Program-made: the position numbers and the translations under genes
Source: Hypoxylon rubiginosum
Lineage: Eukaryota > Ascomycota > Sordariomycetes > Xylariales > Hypoxylaceae
DNA: 64,000 nt
Assembly: GCA_902806565.1 (NCBI GenBank)
Contig: CADCXA010000012.1
Coordinates: 62,001-126,000, forward strand
Reading direction: 5' to 3'
The notes under the pieces: generated by a model
The model's input: only the letters and a program-made list of their open reading frames with translations
What the model was told of the DNA's origin: nothing
The model's database searches: none
Shown here: piece after piece, positions 46,976-58,248 of the stretch
Layout of the letters: each line of letters starts with the position of its first letter
How positions within the stretch are numbered: position 1 is the first letter of the stretch

Positions 46976-49900
46976 CACAATAGAGCTACCCCGCATCGAA
47001 TTCCAATTGTTGGAAACGAATCATAGCGTTGTAGGCAGACGCAGTAGGACTTAAGAGGAAAGGCTGAGGGTTGGGGGCTGATCGTGAAGGATTAACTGGG
47101 AGCGTGACCGCGCGATGTCGGTAGCTCCCCTATGGTCTCCCTATGGTCCACCCCACGTTTTCTTCCCCGGCGCCAGGCTTTTTACTGGTGCGCCCCATTT
47201 CCTTAGACCATCGCAACACATAATCGCGAGGGGGTGAGCACCACCAATGCCCAGAGCGCCGCCACTATAGGTGACGACGGCTAGACTCGCCGTGAGGGCT
47301 TATTGGTCGTGTCGTTACGGGGAAAACCGGGAGTTGAAAGACGGCGTAAGGAAATCAGATGTGCGCGTGTATCATAGGGGTGCCCTTGAGGGAATTGAGC
47401 AACACGCCGTAAGCATGCCAGCATCGAGTCGTCTGAATGACTACCTTAGTCATCTTACATATGGAGATAATGACTGCACCTGATATTTAATTCCTTAATA
47501 TAGTATCTCTATTCGATTGGTAGAGGTTGAGATGATCTGCTTCCGTAGTTGATTGACTCCGGTCGTGCTCGATCTTCGTTCCTTCATCCGCTATAGACGG
47601 ATAGGCCTCCCGTCTTGTATCGCGAGGCGGTCTCTCGCCTGCCTTTAAATCCTGATCCTCTCATAGCTCAATCATTACATAAGTCGACGAAATCGAATGA
47701 GGTAGGTAGCATTCATACCTGTGAGCTACATCGGAATATTAGACTACTCGCAAGACGCGACGCGTCCAGCGCGTCTAGAAGAATTTGTCGGCATTTCTTG
47801 GCGCTCCCTAAGAATGGTAATCTTGGATTGGCACGCCACGATACCTGCTGGTATACCTACCTAGGTAGGTAGGTACCTGCAACTTCGTGTTGGACAACAG
47901 GTACCTTGCCTGGTCGCGTGGGACGACAACGCCGAAGGATCAATAAAAGTCGAGCTGCCCATTTCGACTTTTGCCGTGGAACCGTCCCGTCGGCAGGAGA
48001 TGCGTAAGTGGAAAGGTACAGGGCATCGCATCCTAGAGCCGGGAGATACCAAGTCCCTGGGGAGAATCTTTCCGATTTGGGATATCATCTTCCACGTGGT
48101 AAAAGCTTACCTTTGAATACTGAATACTGAATACTTCAACAGTGTCGTTTGATGGTAATGAAGGTTGCAATATAGCTGTCTCAAATCTAAGATCTCGGTA
48201 TCTCGCTTAATACGCTCCTCACGAGATGAGATTCTTGAGACAGTTCTTACACCTGTAAGGCGTAAGCAGCCTAACATTAATAAGTCAGAGAGGTATTGTT
48301 TGCGTGTCGCAAGAATGAAGCGACCAAGGAAATTCACTTTGCGGTACTGTATTACGATGTCATCATCCGTAATGAATCCGTAAAGCGATTTGTATGTTTA
48401 CCTACGTAGGAGGCGGTCAGAGTCTATTCCCACCTGTTTGGTAGCTCTTCGATTCCTGCAAGACATGTTGTTTGGTTACACATAAAGCTGTGCGATTGTT
48501 CTCTTAGGTAATTGGTAATGTACAGTGTCGCAAGATAATGCTTCCTGTCTCCGCCATCTACAGGGGCGAGAGGATATACTTGATGTAAATGAGGATTCTG
48601 TAGCGGGAAACGCCCTTCTCTCGGGAACATTCATGTACCTACCTTAGGTATGTAGGTCGGGTATTACATGGGAGATGAAGCAAACTGCTGTCGGCTGTCT
48701 ATAACGTATAACAGCAACGTAAAGATGACAAGGCAGCAAGGACGCACGGATGGTACGACATCTACAGGTTCTGCATCATAGGCGCTTAGTTCATGCATAG
48801 AGCCGCTGCCTTTATGTCGGTAGCTGCATGTTTGCATACCTGTGCACCCAGAGTTTGTTGGAAACGGGAACCTTGAAGAGACATCCAGTCGGTAATAGGG
48901 GTTTAAGACATGCCTACCTTTATTCGATTCATAGCATACCGTGGTAAACCTATAGAGGATGTTTGAGAGTGGCATCGTTTGACTTGTTGAGATGACTGTA
49001 CATAAAATGCTACTGTCTAGGACTATGTACACTATATAAATAATGAACGGACATGGGATGACCTATCTTAAAAATATGTTAGAATCTTGTGCTATTCAAA
49101 CGAGCTTGTGGTGTTGTCAAGGATATCCTAAACAACGTCCGGGTAAAGTGGATCAGAACTGTACGTTAGGAGATGCAGCGTGCCGCAGCAAGTCATAAGG
49201 TTATCCACACAGCTGGATCTCAAAGAAGCCAGGAAGCCAAGGGTTTGCTATCGAGATCTAACATTCTAAAAATATTGGAGATCATTCAATTCCGCATCGT
49301 CATTGTCATTGTCATGCTTGGCCTCGAATATCATGTATAGACGTTGGTTCGTTTGATGGTGATGCCATGTGATTTGTATAAGTATAAGTAATAATTTCAC
49401 AGATACCTCCTATTCTTGGCGCTCAAAAAGTGAGGCAAAGGCGTCGTCGTCTCTATACTTAGCAGTTAGGTACCTAAGGAGGTATTTATTAAGCGAGAAC
49501 CACTTAGCCCTATATGTCCATGTTCTCGAATGTCAACTACCTAGCTAGCGTAGACTGGCGGAGTAGAACGACGCGTTCTCGGTGGAAGTGCTAAGATGAG
49601 ATGTGACGGGTAGGCAGATATTATCTCGGGGCATCCCCGCGTGAGGGTCCAAATTGCACATGCACACAACATACCATACCAGGACCACCTCCATCTGATT
49701 TGCATCGTTGTGTCTGCCTTGTCCCTGTCTGTCTCATCCTCTTATGAAGAGTGGTAGATCCTGAAGCCTAATGTTATGAGAATATAGTTTATTTGATCCT
49801 TTCGTATTTATTTACCTAGGTACCTATGATTACCTACGGTAACTGGATGATGTGAGAAAAGAAAAGATTGAAAACAAGAACAGATGCCCAGAATTTACCG

Positions 49901-52389
49901 GTGGGAGACGGACTGCGGATGCTACCCACCATTTCAGGGGTAAACCATTCAGGGGAGAGCCCAACGCGGTCAAGCGCCAGGAACAGCAGTCTGATTGGTC
50001 CGCGGATGCTATGGTCAATCCGCAAGAAAGGGACTTAGCGCGCGCCGGCGCATCAATCACCTTGCTTTTGTAATCAATGTCACGATATGGGGACCTTGTA
50101 CATATGTATGTATGTCCGCCGTTAGTTAGTGTGGAATCTTACCAGACACTGTACAGGCTATGTACCTTTACGTTAGTGACAGCTGACAGGTCGTAAGCCT
50201 TGGGAAGCTGAGATGCTATCCTTCCGAGCCCCTGAATCTCACCCGTGCCGTACTCTCGCGCTTGTCGTTAATCAACCTCAGGCAGTCGAGCTTTACTACG
50301 CCGTTGGTTCTCGAGGCGATTGTCTCGCAAGTATTGTGAGTGGTCAAGTTAATCGCGAATCGGATAGGTACTGAAGCAACCGGCCAAGCGTTGTTTGCTC
50401 ATGGGAATGGCACTGTACCTATACAAGGGTGGCAAAGCGAGGATTCTAGCTCCTATTCGCAAGTAGCTTTGCACAAGAAGGGCGCCGTTTGAACTTCCGT
50501 CCTTTTTGACAGAAAACATGTCTCTCGTCGAAACAGACTGAAAGACCACGGTAGTATAGGTGTAGATGTGGCGTCGTTAACATGCAAGGCCGAAGATGAT
50601 CTGATCTAGCCCCTCTGCGAGGGCGTTTTGTGGTTTGATAGTTGTGCCTCTCATGCGCTCGAATGGCAGGTCAATCAGTGGGGAAGAAGGACGGGTGATG
50701 TGCCGTGGCTGCATTAACCTGGATCGTCAGGACTACCTAACCCAGTAAGACTCGCGTAGACATGTCTTAGGCGTGACCTGATTGCTTCGTTTTTTTCCTT
50801 CTTCTTACCCTCGATTACCTCTTTGCCTGACGCTTAGCTAGCTTGTTAAATGAGGACTGACCGGACCAGCGCCGTAAGCAGTAGTGTCCGAGTGAAACAA
50901 TCGCTTCTCCTAGTATCCTCTAAGCGGCTGAAGCAAATAGAGTATGTATTAGCATCATCTACAAATAAATATCCTACCCTAAGTTAGGTACGTATGTACT
51001 TGTCGGATTGTCGAACGGTCGAGTAACAGGAAAGTCATGTAATGTACCTAATTAAACCCCGACAGTTACCTCAGATACCAAAAGCTGTGATGTTACAAAG
51101 CAGCCGAGTGCCTAGATGCTGTACGACCGGTACGACAGCCTCAAAACGCCATCGAGTTCTCAGCGGAAGAAAATCTACGCAGGAACGAGCTGAATTTGCT
51201 TGAACGCTAGTCTTTATAGTATACGACTATTGTTAGCTACCTACGAAGTCGTGATCTACCATAGGCTTCTTTGCGTCTTGCGACCTGAGAGCCTATCTCC
51301 GTAGGGTTAAATGAAGCATTACGATCATCGTTTTTTCTAGAAAGAACCATCTATTAATCCTAGTTTATTTATTAGGAAACCATCCGACCATTGCTCGGGT
51401 TATAGTGCGCTAACCGCATCTAGTTCAACATTATACTCATTTTATTGCCGCAATATTTTACTACATGCCTTGGTATGTATGAAGTTGAGCGCAAGGGAGA
51501 AAAGGCCGACACCTTTGAAGATACTGGGTGTTATAGTTAGTATTATGTACATAGAGAAGTTTTGTGATACCTCTATGCCTAGGCTTCATTTCCTACTCTG
51601 CTCACACGTTGTATAAGCTGTGTCAAGTAGGAGTTTTATTCATGAGAGTTTATGTCCTTATATATCCCGTTTGTGCACGTAGCATAACCACCTCTTAAGA
51701 CATATCTCCCAGGTCTTAGCAGCGCCAGGCAATGTCTCTCCGTCCCCGTCTTTTCCAGCTGGCAATTGGTGCGTGTACATAGTATTCGTACCGGCCGTTA
51801 ATTAGGGGCCTAGGGCTGGGTATTCGAACTAGAAACGGTTAGGCGGATGAAATGCGGGAGCCGGGGTACGAAGGATTGACCAATAGGTTGGTAAGTACAT
51901 GTACTTGATCTAAATTGGAAAAAGATATCAGAAACAGACAAGTGACAAAAGGAGAGACATTAAAGACAGTGTAATCTCTTGGAGGATAACACTGACCAGT
52001 AAAGCAGCAGAATAAAATACTGCAGCGTTATGTACATGATGTAACATAATGTACCTTAGGAATGCACGTACATAGTACGAAATACCTTAGATATAATCCA
52101 TGGATGTAATACGTGGATGCACCCAGTGCACATGCATGCAGGGCCCAGGTACAGTAGGTACCTCTTATGCAGGGGAGGAGGGGTTTCTGTTCCAGGATAT
52201 CCTTCAAATGTTCATTTTCAACGCTCTTGGCACATGATGTACCAAGTATCCCGGTATCTGCCCTCAATTTCCACCCACTCGGTTTTTCCCATTTTCGCCT
52301 GGACTCGTCAATCTGTTTTATGGTCCCGTCCCTTGGTCTGTGTCAAGTTAACGTACCTTAGACCTAAGGTAGTGATGAGTTTGAGCACC
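46976..52389. other. Gene-poor intergenic region
   Basis: About 5.4 kb without any recognisable gene on either strand; all frames are short and lack family features. It contains TACCTAGGTA-type motifs (47853-47877, 48633-48655, 49468-49480, 49814-49827), a perfect 9-bp hairpin (arms AAAAGTCGA/TCGACTTTT, about 47946-47974), a 7-bp triplication (TGAATAC, about 48114-48134) and scattered AT-rich stretches. No transposon termini were recognised. It may hold decayed repeats or unannotated non-coding transcription. Confidence 0.4.
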
Positions 52390-53669
52390 CTCGTTTAGTC
52401 GTCTCGTCTGCTTTCTGTCTTGTCAATTCTTTCTTTCTTCGGTTTCGACATCCACTGTTCGTTTCCATACGCCAAACAGACCTCACCCACAGTCGCTCTT
52501 TTTTTGATATCACCACCGCGATCTCACCACCGCACCCGATCGAACCGACCACGCGAGCAAACGACCGATTCTAGCATTCGAACATTCGAGTAATTGAAAT
52601 CGAGTCACGGGTATTGAATACATCGACAGGCAGGAACTCAAAAATATTGAGCGAAGAACCGTTGCCCGGGCGAAGAGAAGCGAGACTATCGTAATTGTCG
52701 TGATCTCTGGCATTCGATAACGCCGTCATTACACAAGACCTTGCAATAATTTCCCATTCCAACACCAAGAGTTTGGATCTCCCAGGTCTTGTAGTCACAG
52801 CGTCGGATTGCGGCATCCATCTGCTCCCAGCCTATTCTGCAGGAACTACTCGTCTGTAGTGCGACATCGATGCTTCGTCTTGCTCTGCTGTGACTTACGA
52901 TACAACACGTCGAGTCCCTTTGCATCCGTTTTCGTTTCTCTCGTCCACTTGGACTGAGGTGACTCGATTGACTCTTTCCGAGAAAGAGACGGGGTCATCC
53001 CAATTCGGCCGTGTGATCGTCGGCCGGCCCATCTGGACATTCATGCTTGATTCTTGATTCCCCTTGGCTTTTTCCCTTGGTCAGTCCAGGTTCCCCCCAA
53101 TCTGTGAAACGCTCTCGACACGAGGTTGCTCGTTCTCAGGTAGGCTCTTCCAATAGTCTTCTCGAATTGTCTTTCCAGGTTTTCCTTTTGGGGGAATTGT
53201 TTCTATGGTGCCAGAAGACGGGATGAATTGGCATCTCTGCCAATTACCTTGCAGTTCACATGGCATAATCCCCATTTCAAGACCCTGAATACCCCCGGGT
53301 CCGTGCTGCTGGTGCAAAGCCCCTTAACCTCCCCCCACACTATATCTAATAACTGGTAGTTTGACCAGATCATACCTTGTCTCTTCGATCGTGCATGGCC
53401 ATCCACCTTACGCTCTTTTTCGCTAACTTTCGCTTTTGACACATCTAGCCCCATTTGCTCTTTTCAAGACGCATTCGAACCTAACTACAGTCGATCATTT
53501 TCGCCAACGCTCCTTACATTCCCCTAGTGGTATACAGACCGTGATGACAACCTGGTAATTTGTCTAATTCTGCAATACCAAGTCATTCATTACACCTCAG
53601 GCCATTTTGGGCCAAGTCCCTAGGGTTTATTAATTACAAAATCGAAAACCAGTCTCGGTGCGACTCAAG
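52390..53669 (+). promoter_or_regulatory. Pyrimidine-rich upstream region of the 1197-residue gene
   Basis: About 1.3 kb with abundant CT-rich stretches (for example TTCTTTCTTTCTTCGG near 52428-52443) typical of fungal promoters and long 5' leaders. Several GT/AG pairs could form a leader intron, but none is decisive. No coding frame with family features was found. Confidence 0.4.
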
Positions 53670-56600
53670 ATGAATCGCTTTCGGACAAAGAAGAAGGCGA
53701 GGGATGATATTTCAGCTCCCCGACCTTCCCAGGACTCGGAGTCATCTATGCCATTTCGTCCATTCAGAAAGGGGAAGAAACTTCAAGAACCCGAGAAAGT
53801 CGAAATTGACCTCTCGACGGCACTGCCATCAACCGATGACTTTCGTACAAGTTTATTGATGACCGGCCTTTCCGCTCGGTTCTCCATGTTGCGAGAGCAG
53901 GATGATCCAAGTACCAAGATCGGCAAGGCCAGCGACGATAGTGTCCTGTTCCCCAAGAGGCAGTCCAGACTAGATTATGGAGGATTTCGGGGTCTGGGAG
54001 ACATCGCTGAAGTGGAATCAATTAAGGCTGCTGCTCCTTTCGCTCGGAAAGACTCGTACAATTCAGACGATGCAGATTCGATGACTGCTAGTAGTGTCAT
54101 GGGACGTTCTAAAGCGACCGAGGGTAACAACCTATTTGGCGGACGCCAGAAGATCTACAAGATTCCGGTTGGCGCCAACCCTTCCAAGCCTGTCGGAGGG
54201 ATGGGAGGCCGAGCCCTATACGACGACGACGTGGCGCTTTCAGCTTTTCAGAGATGGAGGCAGGCCGAGAAGGAGCGAAAATCTACCGAGGATGAGCGAG
54301 ACGAAAGCGAAAAGAGGAATTCGGGCGACATGGAGTCGGATGCCTTGCGCGCAGACTCGCCAATCCTTAGTAACTATAACCAGAAGCGGGAGACATCATC
54401 GACAACGGCCTCATTTCCATCCATGGCCAGAAATTCCACCGCTGCAACCTCGGTTACATCTTCTCACCGTGCTCCGTCCTTGAAAGACTGGCAACCGTCA
54501 GCGAGTTCCACCCCAGTGGAGAGAAGCGTAACGCGTACCAGGCGGTTGTATGAGTCTGGGCTCAACAATGATCTACACGAGCAACAGTCATCCGCGCTGT
54601 CCCGCATTGACACCCTGAGCCGGCAGCGCACCTTCGGCACTCGAACTCCTGATTTGGCGACGAACTCACCATCACCTACCGCTGCCGGATTTGCTGAGCG
54701 ATTTGGTAACGAGCGAAAGATCCTAGCGAAGTCTAGCGCGCCCAACCTTCGATCAATGAGCCCTCCCGCCACCGCTTCTTCGGCCGGTACTCCGGACCTA
54801 GGAGTACGTGTGCCTAGTGCAACCGAGATACGATCAAATTTTGGCGGAGCACCACCTTTGAGTCCTCCGATCAGTGAGACGGAGGAGAATTCGATCCTTC
54901 CAATCCACCCTAGCGACCGAGGTAAGGCTACCGCTCTCGGGGTTTTTCAGAAGCCTTCGCAGCCGTACGATGAGTCACGATACGCTCAGAGACAGTTGCA
55001 ACGACAACAAGGACGGGAGACTCCAACGCAACGGTCTCGAGACGAACCCAATATGTCCTTTTCAACTGATAGGTCTAGCTCGTCCTCGTCAGCTCAAAGG
55101 AAGGAAATAGAAACGAGAGCTGAGACTGCTCCCGTTATAACCGAGCTGACACTAGATGGGGATACTTCAACATCGTTCTTAGCTGACCCTAACGACTCGG
55201 ATTATTCTCCTGCTGCCTCACCCAAGCCCATTCCGTCTCCACAAGTGCTCCTACGACGCCCCTCAGACCGCGAACACCCAGCTTTCAGAGACTCTGTTGT
55301 CCCACCACCATTGTCGGTGACTGCAGAGTCCAGCGGCGAACCTTCGCCAGCCGCAGAAAAATCATCGTCTCTTTTCCCTAATTCGAAAGGAATCTCGCCA
55401 GCAGATTCTCCAACACTAGGTCCCACTACTGGCACTGGTTTGAGTGGTATGGTCCGACAACACCTTCGAGGTGACAGCAATGCTTCGTCAATTTACGGCG
55501 GTATGCCTACAACGTCAGGTTTAGAATCTCGTTTTCCGGTTGACCCTGAAGCAACATCAGCTTTTCGAGATTTGGGAACGGGAATGAACCCGTGGGATTT
55601 CCCAGATGCTGGTCGTGACTGGACTTTGGACTTGGATGTTAATGAGCCTATGCCTGATACTCTGTCTCGATCGTCGAATATTCCCGATACCGAGGACTTG
55701 ATAGGTACTCGCGCCGACAATATGTCCAACACTCGGGATGATAGAGATGAGTTTGCGAGCCAGCTCGCTAACGGAGCACGCCGAGTACGCGAACGGCTGA
55801 CGACATACGTCGAATCTGATAGCCGTTCTACTTCACCTCACCGAGCAAGCGATTCTTTGGATTCGAGAGATCAGCCGCTGCCTCCGCGGCAAAACGGATT
55901 TGGTCTTCTACGCCCGAAGAGTAGCCGAGGATCGTTGATTGACCGAGGTCGAGACGCTTCACAGTCTAAAGCAATGAAGATGCTTGGAATAGGTCCCCCG
56001 AGCAGTGCTCCGCCGGCAATCCCAACGCGCGAACCGATGCAGGAGGAGCGGGAAAGAGAAATCAGGCCACTCGAGCCAAACGAATGGGATGAAAGGGCAA
56101 ACAATGGTGAAGAACCCAGCGCAGGGCTTCGTGCGTTCAGGCAAGCAAGACGTGAACTACAAAAGATGAAGGAGTTGGAAACACAAACTCGACACCAGCC
56201 TCCAGGTTCCGTGCCTGATTCTGAATCGTCACTATCGACACCAACTAGGGAACGTCCATCTAAACAGAGATCGCCCGAACGGGATCGGAAACCGCCTCCG
56301 ATCTTCTACCAACAACGGACGCCAAGTGAAGAGTCCAGGAAAGAGAACCAGCACTTCGAATCTTGGAACCAGTCAAGGTCGGACCGCGACAGGAGTGGTT
56401 CGGATTCTAGTAATGATGTACGATCAAACAACTGGCCAGCGCGGCCCATGAACAGTGCTGGCGGCCGAGGGAATTTACAAATTGGTCCGAACGGAACTGC
56501 TCCACGACCTCCGATGCGCTCTCCAGGTCTACCCGGAACAGATATTAAACGGTCACCAATTATGCCTCCTCAGCCGTATCCTGGGTCATCACAGTCTAAG

Positions 56601-57263
56601 CAATCTAACCTCGCGCCTAACAGCAATCTCCATGTTCAGACGTCTCGTGGCTTCGAGTCTGGTCAACCCTCTCCTATTTCACCCATATCTTCGCCATACG
56701 CTGCCAATGGCCCCTCGACCCCCGTTAACACGCTTCCTTCTTCGCCTCGCCCAGTGGCTTCTCCAAACCATGGGCCTGACAACGTAGTTAGCACGAATGA
56801 TACCATGAGGCGTAAGATTAAGCCAAGGGATATCTCTGATCCAACGTTCGTCATGTCGACTTCCAGAGTCCCAACAGTGGCCCTACCGGATGATCCGCGG
56901 AACAGATCCCGCAGCAACAGTCGATCAGCACCGCCTTTGCCCCCCATCAATCCGAGACGAAGACAAGATTTCTCTAGCACGCGAGCTGTCTTCGATAACC
57001 TAAGCCGTCGCAATGGCGAGGGTATCGAAGGCGAAGCTAGTGCTAGCACGCCAAACCTATCCTACGGCAAGTCGGCGAATAGAGAAGACGACCCGAGACC
57101 TGAGCGCAGGCGACTGCGTCCCATGGCATCCGAGGCCCTAGGCCTAAACTCGAGGATGTCTAGCAATGCTCCCCCTATTAATGTTGGTCCACCGACGTCT
57201 AGGCAAGTCGTGACTCAAGGGGCGAAGCGTCCTGGCAGAGGATTGCCGGGCGGTATGATCTAA
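53670..57263 (+). CDS. Large disordered fungal protein, function unknown
   Basis: Single exon, 1197 residues from the ATG at 53670 (MNRFRTKKK). The N-terminal ~230 residues look conserved: PFRPFRKGKK, FRTSLLMTGLSARFSMLREQ, DDPSTKIGKASDDSVLFPKR, GLGDIAEVESIKAA, NLFGGRQKIYKIPVG and GGRALYDDDVALSAFQRWRQ. The rest is rich in Ser, Pro, Arg and Gln and probably disordered, with recurring short motifs such as SAPNLRSMSPP, ASTPNLSY and RSRSNSRSAPPLPP that look like phosphorylation or SH3/14-3-3-type sites. I recall similar long hypothetical proteins in Neurospora and relatives. No enzymatic domain, membrane span or signal peptide is visible. The long CT-rich upstream region suggests a long leader. 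It is convergent with the GTPase gene. Confidence 0.85.
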   Translation: MNRFRTKKKARDDISAPRPSQDSESSMPFRPFRKGKKLQEPEKVEIDLSTALPSTDDFRTSLLMTGLSARFSMLREQDDPSTKIGKASDDSVLFPKRQSRLDYGGFRGLGDIAEVESIKAAAPFARKDSYNSDDADSMTASSVMGRSKATEGNNLFGGRQKIYKIPVGANPSKPVGGMGGRALYDDDVALSAFQRWRQAEKERKSTEDERDESEKRNSGDMESDALRADSPILSNYNQKRETSSTTASFPSMARNSTAATSVTSSHRAPSLKDWQPSASSTPVERSVTRTRRLYESGLNNDLHEQQSSALSRIDTLSRQRTFGTRTPDLATNSPSPTAAGFAERFGNERKILAKSSAPNLRSMSPPATASSAGTPDLGVRVPSATEIRSNFGGAPPLSPPISETEENSILPIHPSDRGKATALGVFQKPSQPYDESRYAQRQLQRQQGRETPTQRSRDEPNMSFSTDRSSSSSSAQRKEIETRAETAPVITELTLDGDTSTSFLADPNDSDYSPAASPKPIPSPQVLLRRPSDREHPAFRDSVVPPPLSVTAESSGEPSPAAEKSSSLFPNSKGISPADSPTLGPTTGTGLSGMVRQHLRGDSNASSIYGGMPTTSGLESRFPVDPEATSAFRDLGTGMNPWDFPDAGRDWTLDLDVNEPMPDTLSRSSNIPDTEDLIGTRADNMSNTRDDRDEFASQLANGARRVRERLTTYVESDSRSTSPHRASDSLDSRDQPLPPRQNGFGLLRPKSSRGSLIDRGRDASQSKAMKMLGIGPPSSAPPAIPTREPMQEEREREIRPLEPNEWDERANNGEEPSAGLRAFRQARRELQKMKELETQTRHQPPGSVPDSESSLSTPTRERPSKQRSPERDRKPPPIFYQQRTPSEESRKENQHFESWNQSRSDRDRSGSDSSNDVRSNNWPARPMNSAGGRGNLQIGPNGTAPRPPMRSPGLPGTDIKRSPIMPPQPYPGSSQSKQSNLAPNSNLHVQTSRGFESGQPSPISPISSPYAANGPSTPVNTLPSSPRPVASPNHGPDNVVSTNDTMRRKIKPRDISDPTFVMSTSRVPTVALPDDPRNRSRSNSRSAPPLPPINPRRRQDFSSTRAVFDNLSRRNGEGIEGEASASTPNLSYGKSANREDDPRPERRRLRPMASEALGLNSRMSSNAPPINVGPPTSRQVVTQGAKRPGRGLPGGMI

Positions 57264-58248
57264 TTGGCCAGTCGCCCAGAATAGCACGCACAATCCTTCC
57301 CATTTCAAGTACTTGTTTAATTACGGACCGTAGCGGTCGACTTTTCAGCATTCACGAAATGTAACGAGATACCTATTCCATATTCTTTTCTACTTCTTAC
57401 AAGGTGTACCGAGCGGTTAATTGTATATTCTGTAAATTTTGAACCTGCTCCCGGCGTGTCTTTTTTCTTATCCCATACACGAAATCGCACTTCGCTTTAC
57501 CGTCGGGCTGGACTCGGAGTTGAAGCAGGAGGCGAAAGTAACTCATCTTCAGTAATTTTGGTGGAAAGGAGCAAAGGCAACGGGTTAAGAATGCGCGCAG
57601 CTTTAATTTCGTGGTTTCATATATCCAGGGCATTGCTTGTGTATGGACAGGCTAAAAGGCGTCAATCAGACCATGGTAAAAAAGAAAAAGTCGGTGTCTC
57701 ACATAGACCATGGAATACCGCCTCGAGGGCCGAATCAGTAGATTTGGGCTTCTTTAAGCTGGGCGGAAAACACAAGATGTAGCGTTGAGTTGTCGTGGAA
57801 ATATATTATTCCCCAATACTTGGTGTCTCGACTTTGGATGAAAGTGTGAATGGAACGATCGAGTCAAAATCCTTGAGGACCCTAGGGTACATGATTTGAA
57901 GGCATAATGTTAGTTACCGCGCCCCCATCTTATGATGGAACGACAGGTCTAATCATCCCATTGAGTCAACTTTCGAAGGCCTCCTGTTTTCGATAACTGT
58001 TTTGAGTATCTGAGGTGAAGAGGCGTTAAAAGGTAAGGCAATTAGAAATTTATAAGTCATCGCATTGCACTAATACTACGAAAATAAATGCTAGCTCCAT
58101 TGATCATAAGTCATCTCGTTCATTTGCGTATCCATCGTTTCTTCCGAATATGAAAATAAGTTTTCCCGTGCCCTTTTACCCCTAGTCTTTAAACAGTCTT
58201 GAACCCAGGCCTCAGTAGTTTAGCCGAAGATGATATTTGATCAACGAG
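57264..58248. other. Convergent intergenic region
   Basis: 985 bp between two convergent stops. The sequence is AT-rich and UTR-like. I recognise no gene, repeat or structured RNA. Confidence 0.4.
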
